Assembly (NCBI RefSeq): GCF_002165305.2
Contig: NZ_CP032286.1
Location: 1,550,001-1,614,000 of the forward strand
Direction of reading: 5' to 3'
DNA length: 64,000 bases
Source of the DNA: Acinetobacter sp. WCHA55
Lineage (GTDB): Bacteria; Pseudomonadota; Gammaproteobacteria; Pseudomonadales; Moraxellaceae
The notes under the pieces are model-generated. The model was given only the letters and a program-made list of their open reading frames with translations, did not search any database and was not told the DNA's origin. Positions within the stretch are counted from its first letter, which is position 1. The number at the start of each line of letters is the position of its first letter. The position numbers and the translations under genes are program-made. This document shows, in pieces, positions 8,633-16,816 of the stretch.

Positions 8633-9077
8633 TGTCATGGCTTAAATAGTGGCGCAAAGTACTCCGCATTTCAGATGGAATCGGGGTGCTTTTTCGTGTT
8701 TCACGATCCACAAAAACATGAACAAAATGTCCTTGAGCCGAAGCCGTTTCTTGACCAAATTTAAAAATGGCGAGCTCGTAAGTAAGTGAAGAGTTTCCTA
8801 TTTTGGAAATAGTCACACCCACGTCAATAATCTCAGGGTAAGATAACTCATGTAAGAAACTACATGCTGAGTCGACCACTAAGCCAATAATAGGGGATTG
8901 GTGAATATCAAAATTTGCTTTTTCAATCAGTAAGGCATTTGCGGCAGTATCAAAATAGCTATAGTAAGTGACGTTGTTGACATGGCCATAGAGGTCATTG
9001 TCCGACCAACGTGTCTGAATCGGTAAAAAATAATGAAATTGGTCACGTGTCTTTGCGGCTTGTCTCATCGACGTCAT
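8625..9077 (-). CDS. Acyl-CoA thioesterase, 4-hydroxybenzoyl-CoA thioesterase (hot-dog) family
   Basis: The 150-residue single hot-dog protein carries the family motif at its N-terminus: RWSDNDLYGHVNNVTYY, with the catalytic Asp in SDND and the helix that follows. This is close to YbgC and FadM-type thioesterases, which hydrolyse acyl-CoA in the cytoplasm. The length is normal for the family. It converges on dnaX with an eight-base overlap of coding ends. The next gene on the same strand, an alcohol dehydrogenase, lies 42 bases upstream in its reading direction, so the two may be co-transcribed. Confidence 0.88.
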   Translation of the reverse strand: MTSMRQAAKTRDQFHYFLPIQTRWSDNDLYGHVNNVTYYSYFDTAANALLIEKANFDIHQSPIIGLVVDSACSFLHELSYPEIIDVGVTISKIGNSSLTYELAIFKFGQETASAQGHFVHVFVDRETRKSTPIPSEMRSTLRHYLSHDIT

Positions 9078-9119
9078 CCTTAAAATCTGATTATAAATAG
9101 CCTAAGTTAATTATATGGG

Positions 9120-10280
9120 TTAGCTGTAAATGGCTTGATAAATCTCGCGTGCCTGTTGCCACTCTAGTTCTCTTGGGTTGTTTTGTAGTAGGCGTGTTTG
9201 CAACATGGCGTCTGTTGCAAGTTGATCTAGACTGTGTTCAGGAACATTCAACGCCTTGAGTTTTAAGGTTAAACCGCTACGGTCTAAATGGTTTTGCATA
9301 TGATCGACAAAGAGATCAGAAAGACCATCAGTACAGCCTGTACTTTTTGGGTCGAGCCAGCAGATCAGTTCCGCATAATGTTGCTTGGCTTGGGGGAGAT
9401 TAAACTTTAAAACCTCGGTCAGCACTAAGGCATTGCTATGTCCATGAGAAATGTGAAAATGTCCACCCAGTGGATAAGCAAGTGCATGTACAGCACCTAC
9501 TGGGGCATTGGCAAAAGCTTGTCCTGCCAACATTGAACCGACCAACATATTTTGTCGGGCTTCTAAATTTCGACCATCTTCTAGCACCAAACTGAGGTTT
9601 TGATTCAGCAGTTTCAAAGCCTGTTTCGCTAACATGTCTGCATAGGGGTTTTTCTTGATTTTAGAGGTATAAGCTTCAATGGCATGTACCATCGCATCAA
9701 TGCCTGTCGCTGCACTAATATGACGCGGCAGGTTTTCAGTAAAAGTCGCATCCAAAATCGTTACATCGGCAAAAAGAACAGGTGCTACGATACCAGTCTT
9801 TGTCGTTTCACCTGTGGTAACAATTGAAATTGGGGTAACTTCAGAACCTGTCCCTGCTGTGGTTGGGACTAAAATTAACGGCAGTCGAGGTGTTTGGGCA
9901 TTATTTACCCCATAAAGATCAGCTAACTGTTGCTGCTGTGCAGGATGGCTGAGTATGGCAATAATTTTTGCAACATCCATAGAGCTTCCACCACCAAAGC
10001 CTAAAATGATATCTACTTTTTGCTGTTTGGCAAAATCAACCGCATTTAAAACAATCTGCTCACTTGGATCTGCTTCAACCTCACTGTAAATACTGTAAGT
10101 GAGCGAGAGATCTTCTAAAATTTCTAAGAGGGGAAGATGAAGTTGATGCTTTAACATGCCTGCATCTGTAACCAATAACAGATGTTGATAAGGACGAGTT
10201 GTTAAAAGTTCTCTAAGCTGCTGAATGCTGCCCAAGCCTGAAATAATATTCGGCACAGTTTGAAATTGAAATGAGTTCAT
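9120..10280 (-). CDS. Iron-containing alcohol dehydrogenase
   Basis: The 386-residue protein has the two signatures of group III alcohol dehydrogenases. GFGGGSSMDVAK is the nucleotide-binding GGGS-x2-D segment. The metal-binding region includes ATGIDAMVHAIEAY and, later, HALAYPLGGHFHISHGHSNA with the histidines that hold Fe2+. It would interconvert an alcohol and an aldehyde or ketone with NAD(P). Family members include butanol, 1,3-propanediol, lactaldehyde and maleylacetate enzymes; the sequence does not tell which. It is followed on the same strand by the thioesterase gene. Confidence 0.92.
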   Translation of the reverse strand: MNSFQFQTVPNIISGLGSIQQLRELLTTRPYQHLLLVTDAGMLKHQLHLPLLEILEDLSLTYSIYSEVEADPSEQIVLNAVDFAKQQKVDIILGFGGGSSMDVAKIIAILSHPAQQQQLADLYGVNNAQTPRLPLILVPTTAGTGSEVTPISIVTTGETTKTGIVAPVLFADVTILDATFTENLPRHISAATGIDAMVHAIEAYTSKIKKNPYADMLAKQALKLLNQNLSLVLEDGRNLEARQNMLVGSMLAGQAFANAPVGAVHALAYPLGGHFHISHGHSNALVLTEVLKFNLPQAKQHYAELICWLDPKSTGCTDGLSDLFVDHMQNHLDRSGLTLKLKALNVPEHSLDQLATDAMLQTRLLQNNPRELEWQQAREIYQAIYS

Positions 10281-10393
10281 ACAGCATCCTTTTTTATATC
10301 TTATTCAACAATAATGTCTTGTACTTCTATAGGATTCATCCTCTAAATAACTTAACATAAGACACTTGAAAATAAAGCTGTTTTGAGGTGGAT

Positions 10394-10903
10394 ATGTCAT
10401 TCACAACGCCCTATAAGGTGTTATGTGTCTGTTTAGGAAATATTTGTCGTTCTCCCACGGCAGAAGTGGTTCTCAGACATTTTTGTGATGCGCATCAACT
10501 TAATATTGAAATCGACTCAGCAGGGACGAGTAACTATCATCCGAATAAGGCACCTGACTTACGCAGTCAAGAACATGCGTTGAAACGTGGTTATGATTTG
10601 TCTGGTTTACGTGCACGACAGTTACAGCCCCGTGATTTTGTCCATTTTGATTTAATTTTAGCGATGGACCACAATAATTTGGATGAGATTCAGATGCTGT
10701 ATCAAACAGCATCACGTGAATTTGGTGCGGGGCAACTACGTGCTAAAGTCGCTCTCATGTCCGAGCATGATACGCAATATCCACAGCAAGCCTTACCTGA
10801 TCCTTACTATGGTGGATCTGATGGTTTTGAGCGTGTCCTTGACCAATGTGAGTCGAGCAGCCAAGCGTGGGTCAGTATTTTTAAACAACAATTTGAACAG
10901 TAA
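10394..10903 (+). CDS. Low-molecular-weight protein-tyrosine phosphatase
   Basis: The phosphatase loop is visible as C13-LGNIC-R19-S, the CX5RS signature. The general-acid loop is LPDPYYGG near residue 134. The length of 169 residues fits the LMW-PTP family. I prefer ATG 10394, since GAGG lies five bases upstream; a GTG two codons earlier is possible. It is the first gene of a tight run: 13 bases separate it from murB. Bacterial relatives include Wzb-type phosphatases that act on capsule tyrosine kinases, but no kinase or export genes are nearby. A general phosphotyrosine or arsenate-reductase-like role is equally possible. Confidence 0.93.
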   Translation: MSFTTPYKVLCVCLGNICRSPTAEVVLRHFCDAHQLNIEIDSAGTSNYHPNKAPDLRSQEHALKRGYDLSGLRARQLQPRDFVHFDLILAMDHNNLDEIQMLYQTASREFGAGQLRAKVALMSEHDTQYPQQALPDPYYGGSDGFERVLDQCESSSQAWVSIFKQQFEQ

Positions 10904-10916
10904 TTAGGGTTAGCGC

Positions 10917-11945
10917 ATGCAAATCGAAACACAAAAACAGCTTAAACCTTTTAATACGTTAAGCTTAAATGCGATAGCCTCTCATTATGTTCAAATTCAT
11001 AGTGCAGATGAATTGGTTAAAGCCCTAGATTATGCGCAGCAACAAGCGCTGAATGTCATGATTTTATCAGGTGGAAGTAATATGTTGCTGCCTGCACAAA
11101 TTGATGCTTTGGTTGTGCATATGAATATTCTAGGTATAGAGAATCTGTCTGAAGATGCGAATACCCAAACCATACGAGTTGGTGCAGGGCAAGTTTGGCA
11201 TGACTTTGTTCTTTGGACGACAGAACAGCGTTTATTTGGTTTACAGAATTTAGCTTTGATCCCAGGTTTAGTCGGTGCATCCCCAGTACAAAATATCGGT
11301 GCTTATGGTGTCGAAGCAGGTGAGTTCATTGAAAGTGTGCAGGTCTATGACAGACAACTGAAACAATTTAGTGATATTCAAGCTGAAGATTGTGCATTTA
11401 GTTATCGCCATAGTATTTTTAAAGATGATCCAAATCGCTATGTGATTACACATGTGACTTTCAAGTTATTGAAAAAAGAAGACTTGAAAATTAGCTATGG
11501 TGACTTAAAACAAGCCATGGGTGATGAGCTCACTGCTTTTAATTTGCAACAACAAGTGATTCAGATTCGTCAAAGTAAATTACCCGATCCTAAAGAGTTT
11601 CCTAACGTAGGCAGTTTTTTTAAGAACCCAATTATGAGTCAGCAAGCTTATGACCTTTTAGCCCAACAATTTGAAAAATTGCCACATTATCCGCAAGCGA
11701 ATGGTGATGTTAAAATTGCCGCAGGTTGGTTGATAGATCAATCAGGCTGGAAAGGTAAGCAGCTTGGTGTTGTCGGGATGTTTGCCAAACAAGCTTTGGT
11801 TTTAGTGAATTATGCCAATGCAGATTTGAGTGATGTACAGAGCACATACCGTACAGTGCAGCAGGATGTGTATAATAAATTTAAGGTTTTGTTGGAACCT
11901 GAACCTGTGCTATTTAATTCGTCGGGTTTAATCCAATCTCATTAG
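10917..11945 (+). CDS. murB: UDP-N-acetylenolpyruvoylglucosamine reductase
   Basis: MurB is the FAD enzyme that reduces UDP-GlcNAc-enolpyruvate to UDP-MurNAc in peptidoglycan synthesis. The FAD-binding segment [10 protein letters not shown] lies near residue 47. The substrate arginine is in YRHSIFK. The proton-donor Ser is in VGSFFKNP near residue 238, and the final Glu is in LEPEPVLF. At 342 residues it is a type I MurB, the same size as the E. coli protein. It sits 13 bases after the phosphatase gene and 13 bases before the DUF218 gene, so it is probably co-transcribed with both. Confidence 0.97.
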   Translation: MQIETQKQLKPFNTLSLNAIASHYVQIHSADELVKALDYAQQQALNVMILSGGSNMLLPAQIDALVVHMNILGIENLSEDANTQTIRVGAGQVWHDFVLWTTEQRLFGLQNLALIPGLVGASPVQNIGAYGVEAGEFIESVQVYDRQLKQFSDIQAEDCAFSYRHSIFKDDPNRYVITHVTFKLLKKEDLKISYGDLKQAMGDELTAFNLQQQVIQIRQSKLPDPKEFPNVGSFFKNPIMSQQAYDLLAQQFEKLPHYPQANGDVKIAAGWLIDQSGWKGKQLGVVGMFAKQALVLVNYANADLSDVQSTYRTVQQDVYNKFKVLLEPEPVLFNSSGLIQSH

Positions 11946-11958
11946 GATTGTTAAAAGT

Positions 11959-13071
11959 ATGAGTAAAACCCATAAAATGGTACGTTTAGTGCAAATCGCT
12001 TCGGTGTTATTTGCACTTTTCGGCTGTTTAATGATTTTTATTTATACGCCTTTTTATTCTAAGCTCATTGTTGCTGCGCTTAATACTTTTGTTCCTGTCG
12101 ATGTTAACGAAGTGGCCGCACAGAGCCAAAAGATGGCAGCATTGAGTGAGCAAGAAAGCTTAGAACCGGGTTCTGATTTGTGGATAGCACGTCAAGCTTA
12201 TTTACAGCTCATGGAAGAACAGATTAAAGAGCATAATTCACAAAACTTAACCACCATTCAGGCGCGCTACAAAGCCTTACAAGAGTTGATTGTTGCTGAG
12301 CAAAAAGAGGAACAGGAAAAAGAACAGAAGCCTCAAATTCCTTTGGTGGTTGAGACTGCAAGTTCAGAAGTAGACCCAACAGAGAATGTAAAAGAACTAT
12401 TAGAACTCAACAGTAAAGAAAATAAAGCGTTAATGGAGCATTATCTAGCGTTCTTAAAAACGCATAAGGTTGAGGCTGTAGAGGAAGAGCCGATAGATGA
12501 ACAAATCTATCAAGACATCGCACAAATCCATGCACAAAATGAAGAGAAAAAAGCAGCTTTAAATATGCCGAATGCTATCGTTGTCCTAGGAGGCGGGTTA
12601 ACTTTAGATAAGAATGGTAAGGATATCGTCGTGAATGAATATACCCGTTTGCGGCTTGAAACCACATTACAAGTTGAACAGCAGTTTAAGCTGCCTATTG
12701 TGCTGAGTGGGGTAGAAGCACCGTATATGCAAAAATGGTTAAAGGCACGAGGAGTCGATGCAAAACTGTTGGAAGATCGTAGTATGAACACCTGTGAAAA
12801 CTCGCGTTTTAGTTCCTTGTTACTACAGAAAAAAGGTGGTGCACCTAGAGTGATTCTAATTACAGATCAATACCATATGCCACGTACCCGTCGTTTATTT
12901 GCCTTAAATGGTATAGAAACCCAGCCGATAGAAGCACCTATGCCGACCCAATTAACACGTTGGCGACCAAGTCAACAAAACTATGATCATAGTCGCCGTG
13001 CCAATTATGAAATGCTTGCAACTGTGCGTGATGTACTTGTCGGCTCAAGTGACTGTAGGGAGATTCCATAA
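11959..13071 (+). CDS. YdcF/ElyC-like (DUF218) membrane protein with coiled-coil insert
   Basis: Residues about 8-38 form one membrane anchor. Residues about 55-195 are a Glu/Gln/Lys-rich helical region, probably coiled coil. A DUF218 domain follows, starting at AIVVLGGGL and including VNEYTRLRLE, LSGVEAP, DRSMNTCENS and LITDQYHMPRTR. DUF218 proteins such as ElyC and SanA affect envelope integrity and polyprenyl-phosphate metabolism. The position right after murB supports an envelope role, but this is inference. The long helical insert between anchor and domain is unusual for the family. The stop overlaps the next start by one base (TAATG). Confidence 0.82.
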   Translation: MSKTHKMVRLVQIASVLFALFGCLMIFIYTPFYSKLIVAALNTFVPVDVNEVAAQSQKMAALSEQESLEPGSDLWIARQAYLQLMEEQIKEHNSQNLTTIQARYKALQELIVAEQKEEQEKEQKPQIPLVVETASSEVDPTENVKELLELNSKENKALMEHYLAFLKTHKVEAVEEEPIDEQIYQDIAQIHAQNEEKKAALNMPNAIVVLGGGLTLDKNGKDIVVNEYTRLRLETTLQVEQQFKLPIVLSGVEAPYMQKWLKARGVDAKLLEDRSMNTCENSRFSSLLLQKKGGAPRVILITDQYHMPRTRRLFALNGIETQPIEAPMPTQLTRWRPSQQNYDHSRRANYEMLATVRDVLVGSSDCREIP

Positions 13072-14102
13072 TGCCTGAACTTCCTTTTTTAAATCCTTCA
13101 GTACTCAAACAGCTTGAACTTCCTGTACCGAGTCGTGAGACAACACCACAGCTATTAATGCCTTTGAATCTAAACCAGCCATATGAGGCATCGGTGGAAA
13201 TGGTGTCTTATCGTCGTTTATACGGTTTAGATGCACTGGACTGTGATCACTGGCAAGGTTATGTTCAAATGCCATTATTTAAGTTGCACGTCCAAGTTTT
13301 TGCACCGAAAATTGAAAAAATTAAAGGTTCAGTCTGCCTGTTGCATGGTTATTTAGAGCATAGCGGAATTTATCAACCCATCATTAAAGAGTTGCTTGAA
13401 CAAGGCTTTAGTGTATTGACCTATGATCTTCCAGGGCATGGACTTAGTGATGGATCGCCTGCGAATATCCAAAACTTTGACCATTATCAAGATGTATTAC
13501 ATGCTGTGGTACGTTATGTTAAACATGCAGAGCAGTTGCCACAACCGTGGTTAGGCATCGGGCAGAGTACGGGTGGTGCAATTTTAATGCATCATTTGCT
13601 CGAATTTGCCGAACGCCGTGAAAACCCTTATGTACAGCGTGTTCTGTTGTTGTCGCCACTTATTCGTCCTGCGAAATCGGCTTGGTGGCATAACTCTGTT
13701 GGGTTAGGCATTATTCGACGGATTAAACGCCAAGTGCCGCGTCATTTCAGACGGAATAACCATAACCCTGAGTTCTTACGTTTTGTCCGTTTAAAAGATC
13801 CCTTGCAACCTCGTATGATGGGTATGGATTGGATTTTGGCTATGTCCAAATGGATGTTGGAAATGGAACAGCGTCCAGCCTGTCGCATTCCAGTCTGGTT
13901 AGCGCAAGGTGCACTGGATCAGACGGTAGACTGGCGTTATAACATTGAGTTTATTCGTGAAAAGTTTCGCTTACAGACCTTATTGATGTTGGAAGAGGGT
14001 TCGCATCAGTTGATCAATGAACGTTCGGATATTCGTGCGGCGTTAACAGGTTTAATTCCAGCTTTTTTACATGCGCAGGGTTCATCAGGTGGATACTATT
14101 AA
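13071..14102 (+). CDS. Alpha/beta hydrolase, lysophospholipase/monoacylglycerol-lipase-like
   Basis: The 343-residue protein has an alpha/beta-hydrolase fold: LLHGYLEHSGIY as the oxyanion strand, YDLPGHGLSDG, the nucleophile elbow GIGQSTGG, an Asp in QGALDQTVDW, and the catalytic His in EEGSHQLINE. These motifs resemble PldB and monoglyceride lipases (Hydrolase_4 type). Its start overlaps the stop of the DUF218 gene, so the two are translationally coupled. The context after murB and an envelope-type protein suggests lipid or envelope turnover. Confidence 0.88.
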   Translation: MPELPFLNPSVLKQLELPVPSRETTPQLLMPLNLNQPYEASVEMVSYRRLYGLDALDCDHWQGYVQMPLFKLHVQVFAPKIEKIKGSVCLLHGYLEHSGIYQPIIKELLEQGFSVLTYDLPGHGLSDGSPANIQNFDHYQDVLHAVVRYVKHAEQLPQPWLGIGQSTGGAILMHHLLEFAERRENPYVQRVLLLSPLIRPAKSAWWHNSVGLGIIRRIKRQVPRHFRRNNHNPEFLRFVRLKDPLQPRMMGMDWILAMSKWMLEMEQRPACRIPVWLAQGALDQTVDWRYNIEFIREKFRLQTLLMLEEGSHQLINERSDIRAALTGLIPAFLHAQGSSGGYY

Positions 14103-14134
14103 CATTCTGTGACTTTTCTTATCGAAAATAAAAA

Positions 14135-14158
14135 GGAGGCTAATAGAGCCTCCTTTTT
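14135..14158. terminator. Bidirectional terminator between hydrolase and GltB-like genes
   Basis: GGAGGCT at 14135-14141 pairs exactly with AGCCTCC at 14147-14153 around five bases. An A run precedes and a T run follows, so it can stop transcription from both convergent genes. Confidence 0.85.
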
Positions 14159-14160
14159 AT

Positions 14161-15831
14161 TTAGAAATGTTCTAGTTTGGACATATTCCACATACGGAAA
14201 TAGAAGTTTTCTTCATCTTTATTTTCACAAGATAGCAGTTCACCATCTTTTAACCAAAAATGTAGCTGCGCATAGTTTCGAATTTCTCGGTCATTAATAC
14301 GCTGCGCTAAATGGCGTGCTTTAATTTCTGCTGGATGTTTTAAGCCCGCTGAAGCAATCATTTCTGAAAGTGCTTTCAATGTGTTGTCATGAAAATGTAG
14401 CACACGTTCAGCTTTGGTGGGCACGTGTAGTGCCTTTTGTCGCTCTTTGTCTTGCGTTGCAACACCCACAGGGCATTGGTTGGTATGACAACTTTGCGCT
14501 TGAATACATCCTACCGCAAACATAAATCCTCGTGCAGAATTGACCCAATCTGCACCAATTGCCATGGTGCTGGCAATATCAAAGGCACTAACCAATTTCC
14601 CACTGGCCCCAATTTTGATCTGATCACGTAAACCCGCACCGACCAGTGTATTGTGTACAAAAAGTAAGCCTTCACGTAGTGGTACACCCATATTATCGAT
14701 CAGCTCGATAGGCGCTGCACCTGTACCACCTTCGGAGCCATCTACGACAATAAAATCAGGAATTATTTGAGTATTTAGCATGGCTTTGACAATACTCATA
14801 AATTGCCAAGGCTGACCAATGCACAGTTTAAAACCGATAGGTTTACCTTCAGATAGCTCACGCAGTTTTTGAATAAAATGCATCATTTCAATCGGTGTTT
14901 TGAAGGCAGAGTGACTTGAGGGCGAAACACAGTCATGATCACGACTGACGCCTCGAATTTCAGCAATCTCTTCAGAAATTTTATCTTTCGGTAGAATCCC
15001 GCCATGACCAGGTTTTGCTCCTTGAGAGAGCTTGATTTCGATCATTTTCACTTGAGGTCGTTTAGCTTGAACGGCAAATTTCTCAGGGTCAAATTGACCA
15101 TCGAGGGTACGGCAACCGAAATAACCACTGCCTAACTCCCAAACAATATCGCCTCCATACTCAAGATGGTACGGACTTAAACTGCCTTCGCCAGTATCAT
15201 GGTAAAAACCACCCATTTGCGCGCCTTTGTTTAAAGCACGAATGGCATTGGCACTCAAGCTGCCAAAACTCATGGCTGAAATATTGAAAATAGAAGCACT
15301 ATAAGGCTGAGAGCATTGCGCATTGCCTACTAATATACGGAAGGTTTTTGGGTCGGCAGGTTTGCATGGACTTAATGAATGCGTCATGAAACGATAGTTG
15401 TCTGCATAGACATCGATAATGGAACCGAACGGTTTATCTGCATTTTGGTTTTTTGCACGCTGATAGACCAAACTGCGTTGCATGCGCGAAAAAGGCAGTG
15501 CGTCTTGGTCGGCCTCAATAAAATACTGACGAATTTCAGGGCGGAAATCTTCAAAAATAAAACGAAAGTGCCCCATAATTGGATAGTTCTTTAAGATTGA
15601 ATGTTTATTTTGTAAAACATCATGCAAGCCAACAAGACTCAGTAAACCTGCGATCAGCCAAATACTGTTCAGTAAAGTGTCTGAAATAAAGTAATTAATA
15701 TAGATAGGAGTACGGCTATAATGAAAAAAAGAAATGCTCAAAAAAATAAAAATACACAGTAGCCAAATGGAGTGCCGTGAAAAAAATGTATTCAGTAATT
15801 TATGACGTATGGATTGAGCAGGGCTAGACAT
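14161..15831 (-). CDS. FMN-binding glutamate-synthase-like protein, membrane-anchored
   Basis: After a basic N-terminus come two membrane segments (residues about 20-65). Then follows the GltB central/FMN domain: SMSFGSLSANAIRALN, the GAKPGHGGILPK segment, DGSEGGTGAAPIEL for FMN, and the Fe-S cysteines in QSCHTNQCPVGVATQ. It lacks the GltB glutaminase domain, so it is one of the stand-alone glutamate synthase family proteins whose substrate is unknown. The start at 15831 (MSSPAQ) has GGAAGG upstream, though the spacing is long. An ATG four codons earlier has that same sequence directly against it and is less likely. Confidence 0.88.
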   Translation of the reverse strand: MSSPAQSIRHKLLNTFFSRHSIWLLCIFIFLSISFFHYSRTPIYINYFISDTLLNSIWLIAGLLSLVGLHDVLQNKHSILKNYPIMGHFRFIFEDFRPEIRQYFIEADQDALPFSRMQRSLVYQRAKNQNADKPFGSIIDVYADNYRFMTHSLSPCKPADPKTFRILVGNAQCSQPYSASIFNISAMSFGSLSANAIRALNKGAQMGGFYHDTGEGSLSPYHLEYGGDIVWELGSGYFGCRTLDGQFDPEKFAVQAKRPQVKMIEIKLSQGAKPGHGGILPKDKISEEIAEIRGVSRDHDCVSPSSHSAFKTPIEMMHFIQKLRELSEGKPIGFKLCIGQPWQFMSIVKAMLNTQIIPDFIVVDGSEGGTGAAPIELIDNMGVPLREGLLFVHNTLVGAGLRDQIKIGASGKLVSAFDIASTMAIGADWVNSARGFMFAVGCIQAQSCHTNQCPVGVATQDKERQKALHVPTKAERVLHFHDNTLKALSEMIASAGLKHPAEIKARHLAQRINDREIRNYAQLHFWLKDGELLSCENKDEENFYFRMWNMSKLEHF

Positions 15832-16129
15832 ATGGCTGGGCATCCTTCCAGATTGTTTAAAACTAATGTGCCAAGTCTCTGTTTCATCTACAAGTAATAA
15901 ATTGTTGTTACGCCCGCTATTTTTTGCTGTGGGAATCCAATATTAAAATTATGGATAAATTTTATACAGATTGATATCTTTCAGAATTTAAAGTATATAA
16001 AATGAATATGAATAAGCACTTATTGTTCAAAAGAAAAAATTATAAATTACTTACTTCTAGGGATAGGTTAGGCTAAGTTTGCATCGGTATAGTGTCGTTG
16101 AAGAATGATAAGAAAAAGGGGAAGCTTCA

Positions 16130-16816
16130 GTGAAAAATAAGGAAACTGTTTTGCCTGCACCTGTTTTAATCGTGGAAGATGAAGCCATGATTCGCTCGCG
16201 TCTAGATCTGATCCTGTCGGAACTGGGCTATAGTCAAGATATGCTGATTTTTGCTAAAAATTTAGCTGAAGCCATGCAAATTATTACCTCACAACCCATT
16301 TCTTTAGCCTTAGTCGATTTAGGGTTGCCTGATGGAAATGGCATCACTCTAATTGAAAAACTCAGAGACATAGATGAAAGCGCATTAATTTTAGTGATTT
16401 CGGCATGGAGTACACAGCAAAGCTTATTTGCCTCGATTAAGGCAGGAGCAAATGGTTATGTGCTAAAAGAACGTGATGATGCTGAAGTCCTGATGTCGAT
16501 ACGGAGTATTTTGCGCGGTGGTGCACCGATTGATCCATTTATTGCTCGTGAAATATTAAATCAAATCTCGACCTCAAATACCCCTCAAACTGAACGTGTA
16601 GAGCTGTTAGATGGGCAGGACTATGACCAACTCACTAATCGAGAAACTGAAATTCTTAATTTAGTGGCGCAGGGGCTGAGTAATCGTGAAATTGCTGAGC
16701 AATTATTTGTATCGCGATATACCGTCGAAAGTCATATTAAGCATATTTACCGAAAGCTTTCCGTCACAAAAAGAACCAAAGCAGTCAGTACTGCACGTTC
16801 TTTAGGTATTTTATGA
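16130..16816 (+). CDS. NarL/LuxR-family response regulator
   Basis: The receiver domain (residues about 10-125) has the acidic pair in VEDEA, the phosphorylation Asp in LALVDLGLPDGNG, a Ser in VISAWS, and the Lys in YVLKERD. The C-terminal LuxR-type helix-turn-helix (about 165-225) reads LTNRETEILNLVAQG and SNREIAEQL. Translation starts at GTG 16130, with AGGGGA about eight bases upstream. The stop overlaps the kinase start as ATGA, so the two proteins form a coupled two-component system. The target genes are unknown; the nearest divergent gene is the GltB-like protein. Confidence 0.93.
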   Translation: MKNKETVLPAPVLIVEDEAMIRSRLDLILSELGYSQDMLIFAKNLAEAMQIITSQPISLALVDLGLPDGNGITLIEKLRDIDESALILVISAWSTQQSLFASIKAGANGYVLKERDDAEVLMSIRSILRGGAPIDPFIAREILNQISTSNTPQTERVELLDGQDYDQLTNRETEILNLVAQGLSNREIAEQLFVSRYTVESHIKHIYRKLSVTKRTKAVSTARSLGIL

